Part shown: in pieces, positions 26,891 to 29,624 of the stretch
Layout: each line of letters begins with the position of its first letter
Numbering within the stretch: the stretch's first letter is position 1
Virus record (IMG/VR): IMGVR_UViG_3300032605_000095
Location: 1 to 29,624 of that record
Reading direction: 5' to 3' (one strand)
Length of the DNA stretch: 29,624 bases
Source: a virus
The notes under the pieces: model-generated
Seen by the model: the letters and a program-made list of their open reading frames with translations, nothing else
Databases searched by the model: none
Told to the model about the DNA's origin: nothing
Translations under genes and position numbers: made by a program

Positions 26891-27535
26891 GTGGAAAATA
26901 AACAAAAACGCCCAGATGAACAGTCTGGAATCTATGTACGTGGTCATATTAAGATTTTTGACCCAGTATCAAAGGAAGTCTTCATTGACAAACCTAATGC
27001 TATCCACTACGAAAACTTTAGTGTTGCTTTGGCTAGTGCCATTGCAGATAAAGGACAAAACTTTATCTATGAAATGGACTTTGGCAATGGCGGTACAAGT
27101 GTTGACCCTACTGGGATTATTACTTACTTGCCTACTAATACTGTGGGTCAAAATGCCAACTTATATAATCCTACTTATAGTAAGATTGTTGATGATACAG
27201 CTATTGCTAACCCAGATCCAGTTAATAATAAAATGACTGTTACGCATATTCCTGGCACAGTTTATACAGACATCTTGGTTAGTTGTTTATTAGATTACGG
27301 CGAACCAAACGGCCAAGCAAACTTTGACAACAGTCAAAATTTAAACGGTGAATTTGTGTTTGACGAATTGGGTCTACGTGGTCGTAGTGTAGATGGCACA
27401 AGCGGTTTAACTTCAACTGGGTTACTATTAACTCATGTTGTATTCATGCCAGTACAAAAATCCCTAAACAGATTAATTCAAATTGACTATACCGTGCGAG
27501 TTCAAACATTAACTAATTTAAGCTCACAAGGATAA
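26891..27535 (+). CDS. Conserved tail/baseplate structural protein
   Basis: A 214-residue protein from the GTG at 26891, or 229 from the ATG at 26846. Recognisable is GHIKIFDPVSKEVFIDKPNAIHYENFSVALASAIA followed by FGNGGTSVDPTGIITYLPT, a combination I have seen in structural proteins of many large tailed phages, without a clear role. The C-terminal half has FVFDELGLRG and a terminal strand pair, LIQIDYTVRVQTLT. The added 15 residues of the longer form are polar and low in complexity. It lies between the giant baseplate protein and the fibre gene, so a fibre-attachment or baseplate-periphery role is the simplest idea. Confidence 0.65.
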   Translation: MENKQKRPDEQSGIYVRGHIKIFDPVSKEVFIDKPNAIHYENFSVALASAIADKGQNFIYEMDFGNGGTSVDPTGIITYLPTNTVGQNANLYNPTYSKIVDDTAIANPDPVNNKMTVTHIPGTVYTDILVSCLLDYGEPNGQANFDNSQNLNGEFVFDELGLRGRSVDGTSGLTSTGLLLTHVVFMPVQKSLNRLIQIDYTVRVQTLTNLSSQG

Positions 27536-27541
27536 TAGACA

Positions 27542-28918
27542 ATGAGTTATATTATCAACTTAACCAGTGGTAACGTTTTTGCAACAATTCAAGACGGAAC
27601 CACTAATACCACAACCGGTCTAACATTAATCGGCCGTAACTATAGCAGCTACGGTGACTCACAAAACGAAAACTTTGTAAAGCTACTAGAAAACTTTGCA
27701 GACAATGTTCCGCCTACGCAGAGCCAATTGGCATTAACGCCATTGATTGGAACATTATGGTACGATTCCGTTGGAAAAAGATTACGTGTATATGATGGAT
27801 TAAACTGGGATTCGGTTAGTGAACGTTATGTTGCTAATACAGCTCCAACATCGGCTACATACACTCTTAAGAGCGGCGACCAATGGTGGGACTCAGTTAA
27901 CTATCAACTAAGCACATGGACAGGTAGTGCATGGCAATTGGTAGGCCCTGCCTACACAGCAAGTGAAGGCAAGTCTGGCGCTATCGTTGAAACCTTGCTT
28001 GATAATCATGGTGGAACTCACACAGTAGTAAGCGACTACACAAACGGCAATCTAATTGCTATTACTAGTCACGATTCGTTTACCCTGGCCAGTCAGTACA
28101 ATGGATTTGCTGTTATTGCTGACGGTATCAATGTGGCCAATAATGTTGTTATAAGCGATAATCTATCTGTTGGTGGAACAACCACCTTGACAGGTGATAC
28201 TACAATTAATGGACAAGTAACATTAAGCCCAACGGATTCTGGATCTGCATTAGTTCCTGGATCAGCTAATGCATACAGTATTGGATCTACGACACAACCA
28301 TTTAAAGACGTATTCCTGGGCGGCAACGTAGTCATGGGATATGCTAATGTACATTTTACTAGCAACAATAATTTAGTATTTCATAACCATGCATACAAAG
28401 GAAACATTGATGCATACGTGAATTCCACGCTTGGAAATGTTAATGCAATGCATGTGGATGGTAGTTCTGGATTAATTAGTGTATTTGCTGACCCACAACA
28501 ACCTGCACAGATCAGCACTAAAAATTATACAGATACTAGTGTAGCAGTAGTTAATGCCGCACTTAACACTACAGCCGGACTTATTAATGCCAATGTAACT
28601 GCATTAACTTCCAATGTAAATACCAACTTTGGTATTATCTATGCAAACATCGCTAGTCTTCAACTTGGACTAGCAACAGAAACAACAGCTCGTGCCAATG
28701 CTATTGTTACCGCAACTGCTACAAAAGCAAATATTGCAAGTCCTGCACTTACAGGAACCCCAACTGCGCCAACACCAGCATTTGGAGATGCAACTACAAA
28801 ACTTGCAACTACAGCGTTTGTGGCCAATGCTATATCTAGCTCTGCGTTTAATTATACAGTTTCCACCTTACCCCCAAGTGGTGGTAATCCTGGTGACTTC
28901 TGGTTCCAAGTAGGATAA
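27542..28918 (+). CDS. Tail fibre protein
   Basis: A 458-residue fibre protein. The N-terminal region has DGTTNTTTGLTLIGRNYSSYG and NENFVKLLENFADNVPPTQ, then two copies of a small WYDS/WWDS...W motif (LWYDSVGKRLRVYDGLNWDSV, about 76-96, and QWWDSVNYQLSTWTGSAWQLV, about 113-133). These are typical of particle-attached fibres in T4-like environmental phages. The middle part has short strand repeats (SVGGTTTLTGDTTINGQVTL) as in trimeric shafts. The end has LTGTPTAPTPAFGDATTKLATTAFV, the common tail-fibre repeat of many phages. No intramolecular chaperone domain is seen. AAGGA lies just before the ATG; the next gene follows after 3 bases. Confidence 0.85.
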   Translation: MSYIINLTSGNVFATIQDGTTNTTTGLTLIGRNYSSYGDSQNENFVKLLENFADNVPPTQSQLALTPLIGTLWYDSVGKRLRVYDGLNWDSVSERYVANTAPTSATYTLKSGDQWWDSVNYQLSTWTGSAWQLVGPAYTASEGKSGAIVETLLDNHGGTHTVVSDYTNGNLIAITSHDSFTLASQYNGFAVIADGINVANNVVISDNLSVGGTTTLTGDTTINGQVTLSPTDSGSALVPGSANAYSIGSTTQPFKDVFLGGNVVMGYANVHFTSNNNLVFHNHAYKGNIDAYVNSTLGNVNAMHVDGSSGLISVFADPQQPAQISTKNYTDTSVAVVNAALNTTAGLINANVTALTSNVNTNFGIIYANIASLQLGLATETTARANAIVTATATKANIASPALTGTPTAPTPAFGDATTKLATTAFVANAISSSAFNYTVSTLPPSGGNPGDFWFQVG

Positions 28919-28921
28919 GCA

Positions 28922-29624
28922 ATGGCAATTGAACCACGCGGCATTTTTGTTAACCAACCCGACGGAACATGGGTTGAAGTATTACAACCCAAAGTTAAAC
29001 AAAATTCAACATGGGCTAACGTTAGATACGGTTACACAAAAGTTGATGGCGATTGGAAATTATTTTTCCCTGCGAGCGGAACACAAGAATTTACTGAACC
29101 CGGCACATATACATTTACAGTCCCTGGCGGAATCTATAGCATTACTTTAGACGCCACTGGCGGTGGCGGTGGTGGCGGCGGCAGCACTGGACCAGCAAAT
29201 AGCAATTCAGGACAAACGGTTGTTGATGGTACTACAGTAATTCCGGTTCAGTATTCCAATTTTGCAAACAATTCAGGGTTAAGTTTAGCCGTAGTAAATG
29301 AAGTAGCTTCATTATATACTACATCTGGATTAATTTCGGGTGTATATGGATTAAATAGAAAACCTGAATCTGGTGGCTTGATTTATTGGATTCAACAATA
29401 TATTATTCATGGCAATAGCTTATCGGCCATTGCTCCTTTGTTTAGTGCCGCAGCAATAGCCGAAGGTAGTGGCAATGATTACATAAATGCTACGCAGGGT
29501 CCAGCTGGTAACTTACCGTTTAATGCTGGACCGTATCAAGGCGATTTTCTTGATATACCAGATCAGATAATTACTAGCTATAAAGACATAAATGATAACG
29601 GTGGCAACACAGGCGGCTCGGGAG
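28922..29624 (+). CDS. Glycine-rich fibre/tip protein with DUF4214-like segment (partial)
   Basis: The frame is open from ATG 28922 to the window edge (234 codons, no stop), so the C-terminus is missing. Order: an N-terminal part with NQPDGTWVEV, TKVDGDWKLFFP, then a TYTFTVPGGIYSITLDATGG strand leading into eight glycines (80-87), the usual start of a Gly-rich adhesin sandwich. Residues about 118-182 (VVNEVASLYTT...GVYGLNRKPESGGLIYWIQQYI...LSAIAPLF) match the DUF4214-type helical pattern of secreted and cell-surface proteins. The end is again Gly/Asn-rich. It is likely the distal fibre or receptor-binding tip. AGGA at 28911-28914 is the ribosome binding site. Confidence 0.7.
   Translation, partial: MAIEPRGIFVNQPDGTWVEVLQPKVKQNSTWANVRYGYTKVDGDWKLFFPASGTQEFTEPGTYTFTVPGGIYSITLDATGGGGGGGGSTGPANSNSGQTVVDGTTVIPVQYSNFANNSGLSLAVVNEVASLYTTSGLISGVYGLNRKPESGGLIYWIQQYIIHGNSLSAIAPLFSAAAIAEGSGNDYINATQGPAGNLPFNAGPYQGDFLDIPDQIITSYKDINDNGGNTGGSG

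Noticed and set aside
1-29624. CRISPR arrays, insertion sequences, integrase or attachment sites
   Set aside because: No regularly spaced repeats, transposase motifs or terminal inverted repeats were seen; the only repeats are those listed.

Overview
The window is a piece of a T4-like contractile-tailed phage genome (a myovirus, probably environmental). The evidence is a full set of T4-type marker proteins: recombination nuclease subunits gp46 and gp47, late sigma factor gp55, and baseplate proteins gp53, gp5, gp25 and gp6, arranged much as I recall for marine and freshwater relatives such as cyanophages and pelagiphages. A phage-encoded lipoprotein with a lipobox suggests a Gram-negative host. 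DNA is moderately AT-rich, genes are packed end to end (ATGA and TAATG overlaps), and I see no tRNA gene, integrase, insertion sequence or CRISPR array.

Left part (1-7177, minus strand). After a 245-base non-coding stretch with a structured core and a direct repeat lies one apparent operon read right to left: gp55, a small lipoprotein too short for routine ORF calling, gp47, an SGNH-hydrolase-like protein, gp46, two tandem radical SAM/SPASM-like enzymes, and a SegE-like GIY-YIG endonuclease. It mixes replication/recombination and late-transcription control with accessory enzymes of unknown substrate.

Middle (7178-7294). A 117-base divergent control region. It holds a sigma70-like promoter towards gp55 and a palindrome made of two inverted CATATTAT boxes. 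The rightward box lies six bases before GATAAATA, a variant of the T4 late promoter TATAAATA; the leftward box lies six bases before the weaker match GATACATT. The rightward arrangement recurs upstream of gp6 at 13490-13511. A third GATAAATA without the box sits at the end of the giant gene (26848).

Right part (7295-29624, plus strand). Late tail genes: a gp48/gp54-like tube-end protein, gp53, an 806-residue hub-like protein with a glycine-zipper N-terminus, a lysozyme-less gp5 spike, a separate peptidoglycan-hydrolase-like protein, gp25, gp6, a 3433-residue baseplate protein in the gp7 position, a conserved structural protein, a tail-fibre protein, and a glycine-rich, DUF4214-like fibre or tip protein cut off by the window edge.

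The most distinctive features are the putative extended late-promoter architecture together with an enlarged gp55 lacking a T4-like clamp-binding tail, a probable leaderless late mRNA at 7295, the hidden lipoprotein, the radical SAM pair, and a spike/hydrolase split in which the hydrolase seems to lack its usual glutamate.
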